Shown: positions 1 through 7,027 of the stretch, piece after piece
Numbering within the stretch: position 1 is the stretch's first letter
Layout of the letters: each line of letters starts with the position of its first letter
NCBI GenBank assembly: GCA_002422955.1
Contig: DITY01000006.1
Location: 1,019-13,980 of the forward strand
Source of the DNA: Planctomycetaceae bacterium UBA6172
GTDB lineage: Bacteria > Planctomycetota > Planctomycetia > Pirellulales > Pirellulaceae
Length of the DNA: 12,962 nt
Reading direction: 5' to 3'
Notes under the pieces: generated by a model
Told to the model about the DNA's origin: nothing
The model's database searches: none
Seen by the model: only the letters and a program-made list of their open reading frames with translations
Program-made: the position numbers and the translations under genes

Positions 1-1119
1 TCGATGGTGATGCTGGTCGCCGCGTCGCCCTGCGCCGTGGTGGTCAGCGCCCCGTCGGTGCTGCTGTCGGCGATCGCCCGCGCCGGACGCCACGGCGTGC
101 TGTTCAAGGGAGGCGTGCATCTCGAATCGCTCGGCAAGGTCGACGTCATCGCGATGGACAAGACCGGAACGGTAACGCTGGGCAAGCCAGGGGTTACGGA
201 GATTTGGACGCCCGAGGGTGTGGACCAAGCACGGCTGCTCCAACTCGCCGCGACACTGGAACAACGCAGTGAGCACCCGTTGGCGGCGCCGGTGGTTGCG
301 GAAGTGCTCCGCCGCGGCATCTCCCTTTCCGAATCGCCTCTGATCGAGTTCCACAGCCACACCGGCCACGGGGTCCACGCCCGCGTCGATGGGGTCTGGG
401 TCGGCATCGGCCGCGAAGGGTTGTTTGACACACACGACATCTCGATCCCGCCGACGCTGCCGCCGGAGGCCGCCCGCATCCGCGAGCAAGGCCAAACCGC
501 GCTGCTGATCGTGGCCATCGACGATTCGCTCGCTGAGCCGATGTGTGGCGTGATCGGGGTCGCCGACCAGCTGCGGCCCGACGCCGCGGCAACCTTCGCC
601 GCGCTGAAACGCCTCGGCATTCGGAAGCTGGTGATCTTGACCGGTGATCACGAACGGGTTGCCAAGGCGATCGGCGCGACGTTGCATGCCGATGAAGTGC
701 GGGCGGGGCTGCTGCCGGACCAGAAGGTCGTGGAATTGGCGCGGCTGGCCGATGAAGGTGGCATGGTCGCGATGGTCGGGGATGGGGTCAACGACGCGCC
801 GGCGCTAGCGACCGCGCAGGTCGGGATCGCGATGGGCGGAGCGGGCACCGACGTGGCGCTGGAGGTTGCCGACGTGGTGCTGATGCGCGACAACTTGAAC
901 TCGCTGCCGATGGCGGTTTGGATCAGCCGCTTGGCCCGCAAACGCGTCCGCCAGAACATGATCTTCGCCTTCGGCATGATCGCCGTGCTGGTGATCCTGA
1001 CCTTCTTCGACCTGCCGCTGTGGCTCGGTGTCCTCGGGCACGAAGGGAGCACCGTGATCGTGGTCTTCAACGGCCTGCGGTTGCTCTGGGAAAAGATGCC
1101 GACATTTTCCGCCGGCTGA
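1..1119 (+). CDS. Heavy-metal P1B-type ATPase, C-terminal part (P1B-4-like, Zn/Co/Cd efflux); 5' end outside window
   Basis: An ATP-driven transmembrane pump exporting divalent metal ions. The reading frame is open at base 1, so the N-terminal membrane helices and actuator domain lie to the left. Counting from the Met at base 4, the visible parts in order are: the intramembrane metal motif SPC (8-10), the phosphorylation motif DKTGT (Asp52), the P1B nucleotide-domain SEHPLA motif (89-94), a GHG loop (121-123), TGD (213-215) and the hinge GDGVNDAP (259-266). Two last membrane helices follow (about 317-336 and 340-362), the second with HEGST (346-350). In family terms, SPC plus a HEG-(G/S)-T helix points to the P1B-4 group (CoaT/CzcP/PfeT-like), not CPC-type copper or ZntA-type pumps. 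The substrate (Co, Zn, Cd or Fe) cannot be fixed from this. All catalytic motifs look intact. The gene ends 50 bp before the convergent mogA-like gene. Confidence 0.93.
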   Translation, partial: SMVMLVAASPCAVVVSAPSVLLSAIARAGRHGVLFKGGVHLESLGKVDVIAMDKTGTVTLGKPGVTEIWTPEGVDQARLLQLAATLEQRSEHPLAAPVVAEVLRRGISLSESPLIEFHSHTGHGVHARVDGVWVGIGREGLFDTHDISIPPTLPPEAARIREQGQTALLIVAIDDSLAEPMCGVIGVADQLRPDAAATFAALKRLGIRKLVILTGDHERVAKAIGATLHADEVRAGLLPDQKVVELARLADEGGMVAMVGDGVNDAPALATAQVGIAMGGAGTDVALEVADVVLMRDNLNSLPMAVWISRLARKRVRQNMIFAFGMIAVLVILTFFDLPLWLGVLGHEGSTVIVVFNGLRLLWEKMPTFSAG

Positions 1120-1169
1120 CGCGCGACGCTTATCTGGAAACGCCCGGCTGCCCACGAGCGGTCCGCGGG

Positions 1170-1733
1170 CTATTTCTGTGGGCGAAAGGCGACCAGCCGC
1201 TGCGGGTTGGTCTCCAGCCGCGGGCCGCCGATCAGGTCGATGGCGTAGGGAATTGCGGGAAAAACGGCGTCCAAGCATTCCGCGATCGCCCGGGGTTGCC
1301 CAGGCAGGTTGACGATCAGGCTGGTTTTCAGCACCCCAGCCGTCTGACGCGACAGGATCGCGGTCGGGACCTTTAGCAGTGACACCTGGCGCATCAATTC
1401 GCCGAAACCGGGCAGCAGTTTGTCGCAGACCGCGGCCGTCGCTTCGGGAGTGACGTCGCGCGGCGCCGGGCCGGTGCCACCCGTGGTCACGATCAACGCG
1501 CAGGCCAAGTCGGCCAGTTCACGCAAGGTCGCCTCGATCGTCGCTTGCTCATCCGCGATCACCCGCGCGACAGGCTCCCAAGGGCTGGTGAGCAGTTCCG
1601 CCAGGTAATCGTGAATCGCCGGCCCGCCGCGGTCCACGTACTCGCCGCGCGTGGCCCGATCCGAAACGGTGACGATGCCGATTCGAGCGATCGGCTGGGC
1701 AGCGGGTACGGTATCAGAAACGGCGGGTGACAT
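1170..1733 (-). CDS. mog: Molybdopterin adenylyltransferase (MogA/MoaB family)
   Basis: A cytoplasmic molybdenum cofactor enzyme. MogA-type proteins adenylate molybdopterin with ATP and Mg before molybdate insertion. The 187-residue length fits the single-domain MogA/MoaB fold. Visible motifs: VTVSDRA near the start (21-27), the family signature TTGGTGPAPRDVTPEAT (83-99), and the C-terminal substrate loop with SRQTAG (128-133), VNLPGQPRA (141-149) and a closing GGPRLE segment. The ATG at 1733 gives the usual start just before the first beta strand (IGIVTVSD), with about 15 extra residues; no good Shine-Dalgarno is visible. It lies 111 bp downstream of the large fusion gene on the same strand, and two pairs of 11-bp direct repeats fill that gap. 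No other cofactor gene is near. MogA and MoaB cannot be told apart by eye, so the symbol is tentative. Confidence 0.9.
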   Translation of the reverse strand: MSPAVSDTVPAAQPIARIGIVTVSDRATRGEYVDRGGPAIHDYLAELLTSPWEPVARVIADEQATIEATLRELADLACALIVTTGGTGPAPRDVTPEATAAVCDKLLPGFGELMRQVSLLKVPTAILSRQTAGVLKTSLIVNLPGQPRAIAECLDAVFPAIPYAIDLIGGPRLETNPQRLVAFRPQK

Positions 1734-1753
1734 CGGGAGATCAATGACGGCGT

Positions 1754-1810
1754 ACGGGGTAACGGGGGGACAACCGGACCGGGCGGACCGAATGACTGGA
1801 CGGGGTAACG
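1754..1810. repeat. Pair of 11-bp direct repeats (ACGGGGTAACG) upstream of mog
   Basis: ACGGGGTAACG occurs exactly at 1754-1764 and 1800-1810, 46 bp apart, in the gap between the fusion gene's stop and the mog start. It may be a regulator-binding pair or leftover duplication; nothing in the sequence decides between these. Confidence 0.5.
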
Positions 1811-1811
1811 T

Positions 1812-1839
1812 TGCATCCGGGTCGATCGTGCATCCGGGT
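1812..1839. repeat. Pair of 11-bp direct repeats (TGCATCCGGGT)
   Basis: TGCATCCGGGT occurs exactly at 1812-1822 and 1829-1839, with starts 17 bp apart, directly after the stop codon of the large minus-strand fusion gene (which ends at 1845). It is a second, unrelated repeat pair in the same 111-bp gap. Confidence 0.5.
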
Positions 1840-1844
1840 GGCGA

Positions 1845-4800
1845 TCAGTTCGCGGCCGCCGGGCGGATCGACAGGTCACGGAACTCGACACTATCCGAAC
1901 CCCAGCTGTACAGGGCGACGGTCCCCGAGGAAAAGCGAGCGTCGCGGACCGAGAAGTCCTCCTTGCCATCGACGAAAATCGTGATCTGGTCGCCGGCCAG
2001 GACGACTTTGATCCGCTGCCAAACATTCTTTTGGTAGCTGGAGTCGTTCTTGGCGAGAACTTGGTAATCCGCCCCATCCTTGCGGGCCAGAATGCGGAAC
2101 TTGCGCTGCAAGTCGGTGGCCCACAGGTAATGGTGCGATTCGTCTTCGACCCGGAAGGCGAAGCCCATGCTATCGTCGTCCCCGGAACGGATGTCGAACT
2201 CGATCTCCCCGTCGCGGAAATCGGGGTAACCCTTAGCGATCCGGAGCGTCCCGGGGCGTTCGACCTCGGGATCGGTTTCGGTGGCGCTGCCGAGGTAGAT
2301 GTTGGAGGTCTCGCGGACGACGCCACCGACGACCGACCAGGCGCTGGGGCCGCCGGAAACTTTCGGGCCGCTGATGTCCCACACCCGCCACGCCGCATCG
2401 TCGAACGGTACCAAGTTCGGGTCGACCCGATATTCGGCGTCGCTGGCCCGGCTGACTTGCCCCTCGGCGTCGAACGCACGAACCCGCAATCGCGCCGTGG
2501 TGGTGACCTCGATCGGTTCGGCGTAAACGGGCGATTCGAGAGTCGGCGAACTGCCGTCGAGCGTGTATCGCAGCACCGCTTCGCGATCGTCATGCGCGAT
2601 GCTGACGAGGACCGGTTCCGCGAATGCCCCCTCGGCGGGCGAGATCGTGGGCGGACGCAGGCCGACCGGTTCCAACGCGATCCAGGACTGATTGAGGTAG
2701 CTGCAGGCGCACCCGGCCGAAGCGTCGGGGACCAACACCAGTCCGCCCGCGGGCAGGGCATTGAGCCAACAGCCGGGACGCATCCCGCCGTAATTCTCGG
2801 TCTTTTCGTTCTTGAGCAGGTCGAAATAGCCGAGCGTTGCCGAGCGGTAGACCATCATGTGCCGCGAGCCGGCGAGGATGCCGCAGCCATACGAACGACT
2901 GAAGTTGAACGGGCGTTCCTCGCCGCTGAGCAAATCCCAACCGCCGCCTTGGGCGTAGATCGTGTAGTCGTTGATCAGCGGACGGCTCGAGTAGTTGGCC
3001 GGTTTCGACCAAGTCATCTCGCCCTGGTCGGTCGAAAAGACGGTCAATTTTCCACCGACTTCCGACTCGAGTGAGAATCGTGTCGGTTGGAAGCTCATCA
3101 ACAACCGGCGATATTCCGGTGCCAGCGACAGCGTCGTGCCATCGATCTGGTTCGCGTTCCGCCACCGTTCCGCACCGGTCTTGGCGTCCAGCGCGATCAG
3201 CACGCCGTTGGCCTGATCCTTCGACTCACCCTTGGTGTCCTTTTTGCGGTCGTACTTCGCGAGCGGCCGATCGATCAGGAAGACCTGGTCATCGCCAACC
3301 GCGATGGCGTTGTGACGGATCGAATCCTTGGCATCGTACCGCCATCGCAATTCGCCACTCTCGGGATCGAGCGCGAACAGGGTCGACGATTCGGTCAGCA
3401 GATCGTTCATGTCGCCGGTGGTGGCGCGATAGCGGAAGGTGACGATGTGTTCGCGATTGGCGAGTGAGCCGAACAGCACGCCATGTTCGAGCGACAAATA
3501 GCCCCACACCCCGGGTTTGCCATCGGCTTGCGGCGGGGCGGGGAACTTGCCGAGCAATTCGCCGGTCCGCCGATCGATCCTGAGGGCGTGATCCTGGAAG
3601 CGAGCGTAAACACCGGTCTCGCCGACGCAGTAGTTGCTGCCCGTCCCCGCGGCGCCCATCAATTCGTCGCCGTCGAAGGCTTTCAGAATCCCGGGAACGG
3701 AATAACGCCAAACTTCGGTGCCGTTGTAGGCGTCGACGCAAACGATTTCGTCGAGCCCTTCGTGGTACAGCAGCCCGTCATAAAACAGCGGCGCCGGACC
3801 GCGGCCGTGGCGCTGCGGAACTTCGATGGCGATGTCGCGATACCACAACATCCCCAGCGGCCCTTCGATCATCTCGTCGGTGGAGCAGAGCTGGTTGGCA
3901 GCGCTCATGTACTGATGAGTCCACTGCCCAGCCTTTTCCAAAGCCCCACGGACCTGCTTGTTCATCGCGCCGGCGGGGCCGAAGATCGCCACGCCGCCGT
4001 AAGGCCGCTGCGAGGCTTGCCAGCCCGATTTCAGCGAACTGGCGTCGGGATCGCTGAGGCTGCGGCGGGAGACGATCAGGTTCGCGAAGTAATTCGGATA
4101 ACCGGTGCGGGTCAGATCGCTGACGTGATGCACGGTCACTCGCGAGCCATAGACCCCGGCGCGGATCAGTCGTTGTCTGGCCGTTTGGACCGCCTGCGGG
4201 TCGTCATCGACGGCGTAGATCCGCAGGCCGCTGCGGATCGCCAATTCGTAAGCCAGATGACCATCGCCGCAGCCGAAGTCGAGGCAATAGCCTTGCGCGG
4301 CGAGGCCCTGGCCATGCAATCCGGCGGCCGCCAAGATCTCGGTGGCCGCTGCGGCCACCGAAGGATCGTCCGGCCACAGCCCCTCGGTTGCTGACCCCGC
4401 CAGATGCCGCCGTGGCTCGGGCGTCGCCGCATCCGCCACGGTAAATCCGAACACGAGTCCCGCGTCGGTGCTGACGAACAGCCGACCGCCGGAGGCCGAC
4501 AGACCGTGCACGGCGCCATCGACCTCGAAAGATTGCTTGACGGCGCCCGTCTGGGCATCGAGCAGCGTCACCTTGCCGTTGCCTCCCGCGATCACGCAGT
4601 CGCCGGCGATGATCAGCGCAGTCCCGCCGTCGATCGCATCGGCCGTCCACAGTGGCGCGAGCCCCCAGGATTTCGATTCGCGGCCACGGCGATCTGCCTT
4701 CGTTTGCTCGACCCAGCGATAGGCAACGACCTGCTTTTCATCCGCCCGCACCAAACCGCCCGGCATCGCGGCCATCGGACCGGCGCCGAGCGTTTCGCCC

Positions 4801-5801
4801 GCTTGGCCGCTGCCGATGTCGAACGCGATCCCGCTGTTGAAGAACATCGGGCCGACCGCCATCGTCGCGAAACCGCCCCGGTGGCCGTACTGCTGCAGAT
4901 GAAAGTATTCGAACTTGCCGGTCGTCAGGTCGAACGCGGCGGGGACGGCGCGGCCGGTCGGAACCAGCAGACGCGGTTTCGCCTCGGGGCTCCCTTCCGG
5001 AAAGGAGGCGGGGAACTCGACCTGCGTCGCCGCGGGGCCGGAAACGACGAGATAGCCTTGCGCCGAAACGCCGCTCTCGGCATCCGCCCCCCCGTGGGGT
5101 TGCGGCATGTACAAACCGCCCGAGTCGTCGTTCACCCACAGCGGTTCACCGGTCTCGCAGTTCAACGCGTAGACGAAGATCTCGTCGGTCGGCCAGATGC
5201 CGGCGGCGTAGTAAATCGTATCGCCGACGATCGCCGGGGCGCCCCGCGCGGGCCACTTCGAAATCAATTGCTCATTGCCCAGTCGCCGCGCGTCTCCTGG
5301 GCCGCCACGACGCTTCCAAATCACCTGACCGTCAAAATCGAGGCAATACAAAAACCCATCGTCGCTGACCAGAAACAGCCGATCTCGCCAGATCGCCGGG
5401 GCGAATCGCAGCGGCCCGTCGGCGGTGAAGATCGGTCCCCCCTGACCACTGTTGGCGTCGATGCGATAGAGCGAATGATCGGTCGAACTGGCGAAGAAGA
5501 CCGAGTCGCCCGCGACCACGGTGTGGTAGGCCCAATCGAACGGCAAGCGACCGGATCGCGGCCAGGCCGGTGTCGGCTTTCCCGCTTCGTAGCTCCACCG
5601 CAGGGTCAACTCGCCGGCGAGCGATTCGGGGGAATAGCCGGTCCGCGCCGCATCGCCTCGAAAGGTCGTCCAGTCGGCATGCCCGATGGAGGGGCCGAAC
5701 GTCAGCAGCCCCACCCAGACCATGAGCAGCGAAATCCATGTCGGGCGTAGATGCGAGCCACTCCCTGTTGGCACGATGGCCTGTCCGGCAACCAAGGTCA
5801 T
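1845..5801 (-). CDS. Secreted multidomain fusion: PQQ-like beta-propeller interrupted by a SAM methyltransferase domain, plus chitobiase/Fn3-like and ConA-like C-terminal domains
   Basis: A 1318-residue protein of unknown function. Order: signal peptide (hydrophobic 23-36, likely cut after GHA, 40-42); WTTFRGD start of a PQQ-like/BamB-like propeller (43 to about 455) with D-x-x-(T/S)-G blade ends near 112, 211 and 412; a Rossmann methyltransferase segment (about 478-655) with motif I LDFGCGDGH (507-515), an acidic strand end VDDDPQ (531-536) and ANLIVS (573-578); then more propeller blades with LDPESGELRW (810-820) and LDAKTGAERW (871-880). A cysteine-bearing segment follows (C1011, C1031, C1033). 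Next are a chitobiase C-terminal/Fn3-like domain with YTLDGSSPT (1079-1087) and a jelly roll resembling ConA-like/DUF1080/TSP-C domains (about 1130-1313, DDDSMGF at 1208-1214). The ATG at 5801 has GGAAG 7 nt upstream; a GTG nine codons later is possible. The domain boundaries are estimates. No propeller cofactor or enzyme activity is proven. Confidence 0.85.
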   Translation of the reverse strand: MTLVAGQAIVPTGSGSHLRPTWISLLMVWVGLLTFGPSIGHADWTTFRGDAARTGYSPESLAGELTLRWSYEAGKPTPAWPRSGRLPFDWAYHTVVAGDSVFFASSTDHSLYRIDANSGQGGPIFTADGPLRFAPAIWRDRLFLVSDDGFLYCLDFDGQVIWKRRGGPGDARRLGNEQLISKWPARGAPAIVGDTIYYAAGIWPTDEIFVYALNCETGEPLWVNDDSGGLYMPQPHGGADAESGVSAQGYLVVSGPAATQVEFPASFPEGSPEAKPRLLVPTGRAVPAAFDLTTGKFEYFHLQQYGHRGGFATMAVGPMFFNSGIAFDIGSGQAGETLGAGPMAAMPGGLVRADEKQVVAYRWVEQTKADRRGRESKSWGLAPLWTADAIDGGTALIIAGDCVIAGGNGKVTLLDAQTGAVKQSFEVDGAVHGLSASGGRLFVSTDAGLVFGFTVADAATPEPRRHLAGSATEGLWPDDPSVAAAATEILAAAGLHGQGLAAQGYCLDFGCGDGHLAYELAIRSGLRIYAVDDDPQAVQTARQRLIRAGVYGSRVTVHHVSDLTRTGYPNYFANLIVSRRSLSDPDASSLKSGWQASQRPYGGVAIFGPAGAMNKQVRGALEKAGQWTHQYMSAANQLCSTDEMIEGPLGMLWYRDIAIEVPQRHGRGPAPLFYDGLLYHEGLDEIVCVDAYNGTEVWRYSVPGILKAFDGDELMGAAGTGSNYCVGETGVYARFQDHALRIDRRTGELLGKFPAPPQADGKPGVWGYLSLEHGVLFGSLANREHIVTFRYRATTGDMNDLLTESSTLFALDPESGELRWRYDAKDSIRHNAIAVGDDQVFLIDRPLAKYDRKKDTKGESKDQANGVLIALDAKTGAERWRNANQIDGTTLSLAPEYRRLLMSFQPTRFSLESEVGGKLTVFSTDQGEMTWSKPANYSSRPLINDYTIYAQGGGWDLLSGEERPFNFSRSYGCGILAGSRHMMVYRSATLGYFDLLKNEKTENYGGMRPGCWLNALPAGGLVLVPDASAGCACSYLNQSWIALEPVGLRPPTISPAEGAFAEPVLVSIAHDDREAVLRYTLDGSSPTLESPVYAEPIEVTTTARLRVRAFDAEGQVSRASDAEYRVDPNLVPFDDAAWRVWDISGPKVSGGPSAWSVVGGVVRETSNIYLGSATETDPEVERPGTLRIAKGYPDFRDGEIEFDIRSGDDDSMGFAFRVEDESHHYLWATDLQRKFRILARKDGADYQVLAKNDSSYQKNVWQRIKVVLAGDQITIFVDGKEDFSVRDARFSSGTVALYSWGSDSVEFRDLSIRPAAAN

Positions 5802-5819
5802 GACAGTACTTCCGAATGC

Positions 5820-5842
5820 GGGTGGGCTTAGGTGGGGTGGGG
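5820..5842 (+). other. Putative G-quadruplex motif upstream of the fusion gene
   Basis: Four G tracts lie in order: GGG (5820-5822), T, GGG (5824-5826), a 7-nt spacer, GGGG (5834-5837), T, GGGG (5839-5842). This meets the usual G3+N1-7 rule. The G-rich strand is the template strand for the minus-strand gene, 19-41 bp before its ATG. Formation in the cell is not shown. Confidence 0.5.
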
Positions 5843-5862
5843 ATTACCGATTTAGGTTAATC
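5842..5862. promoter_or_regulatory. Imperfect palindrome, possible operator of the fusion gene
   Basis: GATTACC (5842-5848) and GGTTAATC (5855-5862) form an inverted repeat with one unpaired base around a 6-bp centre. It lies 41-61 bp upstream of the ATG at 5801, where an operator or promoter would be expected, and abuts the G-tract motif. The role is inferred from position only. Confidence 0.3.
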
Positions 5863-6067
5863 GATTCGCGATCAGTCCGCCGTCACATCGTCGCTGGCGG
5901 CGACATCACCGGCAGCCTGATCGTCATCGGTCACGCCGCAAGACATGCTGGCGAGTCGACGAGGATACCCGGTGTGGGTACGCCCCGCCCGTAATTCCCG
6001 TTTATTTCTGATGAAGGAATTCGCAAGGATCTGCTCGCTACTAGGCTCGCGGGAAGGCAGCGATGGG

Positions 6068-6096
6068 TTGTTCGCGCCGCCACGGGCTTCTAAAAT
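6068..6096 (+). promoter_or_regulatory. Possible sigma-70-like promoter of the zinc-ribbon gene
   Basis: TTGTTC (6068-6073) and TAAAAT (6091-6096) are separated by exactly 17 bp. The -10 matches 5 of 6 consensus bases, the -35 only 3 of 6. Transcription would start near 6103 and give a leader of about 110 nt containing the hairpin at 6119-6148. Planctomycete promoters are poorly defined, so this is a weak call. Confidence 0.3.
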
Positions 6097-6118
6097 TGTA
6101 AGGCTTCCGATTCGGGCT

Positions 6119-6148
6119 GCCTGCCTAGGTGAATTTTCGCCGGCAGGC
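6119..6148 (+). promoter_or_regulatory. Leader hairpin upstream of the zinc-ribbon gene
   Basis: GCCTGCC (6119-6125) pairs fully with GGCAGGC (6142-6148). Inside it GGTG (6128-6131) pairs with CGCC (6138-6141, one G-T wobble) around an AATTTT loop, leaving a 2-nt bulge. No U-run follows, so an ordinary terminator is unlikely. It may be a leader structure or a binding site. Confidence 0.4.
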
Positions 6149-6201
6149 TCAAGTGTGTTCGGTCGATTTCTCGAAAAGCGATCCATTTTGGGCTTCTGAT
6201 T

Positions 6202-6206
6202 AGAGG
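6202..6206 (+). promoter_or_regulatory. Ribosome binding site AGAGG supporting a TTG start
   Basis: AGAGG lies 8 nt before TTG at 6215 but 17 nt before the first in-frame ATG at 6224. The spacing favours TTG as the start of the zinc-ribbon membrane protein. Confidence 0.5.
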
Positions 6207-6214
6207 CCTGAAAT

Positions 6215-6946
6215 TTGAACACGATGAACAGATACAATTTCGGCGAGGTCGCGTGTCCCAAGTGTGGGCATAGTTGGCCCAGCGTGCTGTTGGACGGCAT
6301 GCCCATCAGTTGCCCGAACTGCGGATCGGTCGCCGGTGTCCCGCTCGATTACGCCCCCTTCCCGCTGTCGCTGCATCACGACCGCGGCAAGCTCTTCGCC
6401 ATGACCGACCTTTCCTCACGTTCTTCCCATCCACTGACAGATAGCGACGGCGAGGATGAGGATGAAGATGGACCTCGGGGTGAGGAGGATTTGCGGACGA
6501 GGCCTGGCGGGATCGCGTTGGCGGGACGGTTGCTATTGGGGTTCGTCGGCTCGGCCCTGATTTTGGCGGAGTTGCACCGGTTGGGCAGCATGAATGCTGT
6601 CCGGCTCATCGCGGTCGTTTTGGTGGCGCTCGCCGTCGCCTGGCCGCATCTCATCCGAGCCGCGATCATCCTGTTTCGCAAGACCATCCGCTATCAGATC
6701 GGCATGGCGGTTTGTGACGTTTGCGGTTACCGCTGGCGGCATGTCGTCCTGGATGGCCATCCGAAGTACTGCCCAAATTGCGGGCGGTACACGCGAAAGC
6801 CGCTCGTTCCCAAGCCGCTCGTTCCCAAGCCGCTCGCTTCGAACGAAGCTGACGACTCGGTTGCGGCTGAACTCAGCCCTGATCCTGATCACGAGCGGGT
6901 TACGGTCGCACCCCCCAAGCCGCGCCTGCTCCCTCGGCGCGCTTGA
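6215..6946 (+). CDS. Membrane protein with two matching zinc ribbons; function unknown
   Basis: A 243-residue protein, family not recognised. Order: zinc ribbon 1 (C14, C17, C33, C36), an acidic linker (about 77-92, rich in Asp/Glu), two hydrophobic segments (about 99-119 and 128-153) likely spanning the membrane, zinc ribbon 2 (C167, C170, C186, C189), then a proline- and lysine-rich tail with a KPLVP repeat (195-207). Both ribbons have the same spacing, C-x2-C-x15-C-x2-C, and share the frame G-x-x-W...LDG-x-P...CPNCG, so one is very likely a copy of the other. With a two-helix hairpin both ribbons would face the same side, probably the cytoplasm. It could sense metal or bind protein or nucleic acid at the membrane, but nothing decides this. 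Start TTG at 6215 is chosen for its ribosome site; ATG 6224 would remove three residues. Confidence 0.8.
   Translation: MNTMNRYNFGEVACPKCGHSWPSVLLDGMPISCPNCGSVAGVPLDYAPFPLSLHHDRGKLFAMTDLSSRSSHPLTDSDGEDEDEDGPRGEEDLRTRPGGIALAGRLLLGFVGSALILAELHRLGSMNAVRLIAVVLVALAVAWPHLIRAAIILFRKTIRYQIGMAVCDVCGYRWRHVVLDGHPKYCPNCGRYTRKPLVPKPLVPKPLASNEADDSVAAELSPDPDHERVTVAPPKPRLLPRRA
6797..6841 (+). repeat. 15-bp tandem repeat in the coding sequence (KPLVP)
   Basis: AAGCCGCTCGTTCCC occurs exactly at 6797-6811 and 6812-6826, with a third partial copy at 6827-6841. It encodes KPLVP-KPLVP-KPLAS in the tail of the zinc-ribbon membrane protein. In-frame copy number could vary between strains. Confidence 0.8.
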
Positions 6947-7027
6947 CCGCCAGCGACCGCGATTCCGGCCCTGCCTCTGGTCCTAATTCTCCCGCTCGCG
7001 GCCGAAAATGTGGACTGCACCGCGGGC

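Larger units (their letters stand above)
5802..6214. other. 413-bp intergenic region between divergent genes
   Basis: No convincing gene lies here. The part next to the fusion gene holds a G-quadruplex motif and an imperfect palindrome. The part next to the zinc-ribbon gene is more AT-rich and holds a promoter-like pair, a hairpin and a ribosome site. Short open frames on both strands in this stretch lack family features and a ribosome site. It probably carries control signals for both flanking genes. Confidence 0.7.

Noticed and set aside
1120..1169. Bidirectional terminator between the ATPase and mog genes
   Set aside because: GCCCAC and GTGGGC could pair, but the loop is over 20 nt, part lies inside mog, and there is no U-run.
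2031..5750. Long plus-strand open frames opposite the fusion gene (2031-3074, 3483-4394, 4404-5750)
   Set aside because: They are antisense to a gene with clear domains, have low-complexity Arg/Ala/Gly-rich translations and no family motifs; such shadows are usual in GC-rich DNA.
5872..5946. A 24-residue acidic minus-strand frame (start MSCGVTDDDQ) just upstream of the fusion gene
   Set aside because: No ribosome site and too short to judge; possibly a leader peptide, but no positive evidence. The longer frame containing it (from 6306) overlaps the zinc-ribbon gene start.
5945..6199. An 84-codon plus-strand frame in the intergenic region
   Set aside because: No recognisable motif, no ribosome site, and it runs through the promoter-like pair and hairpin.
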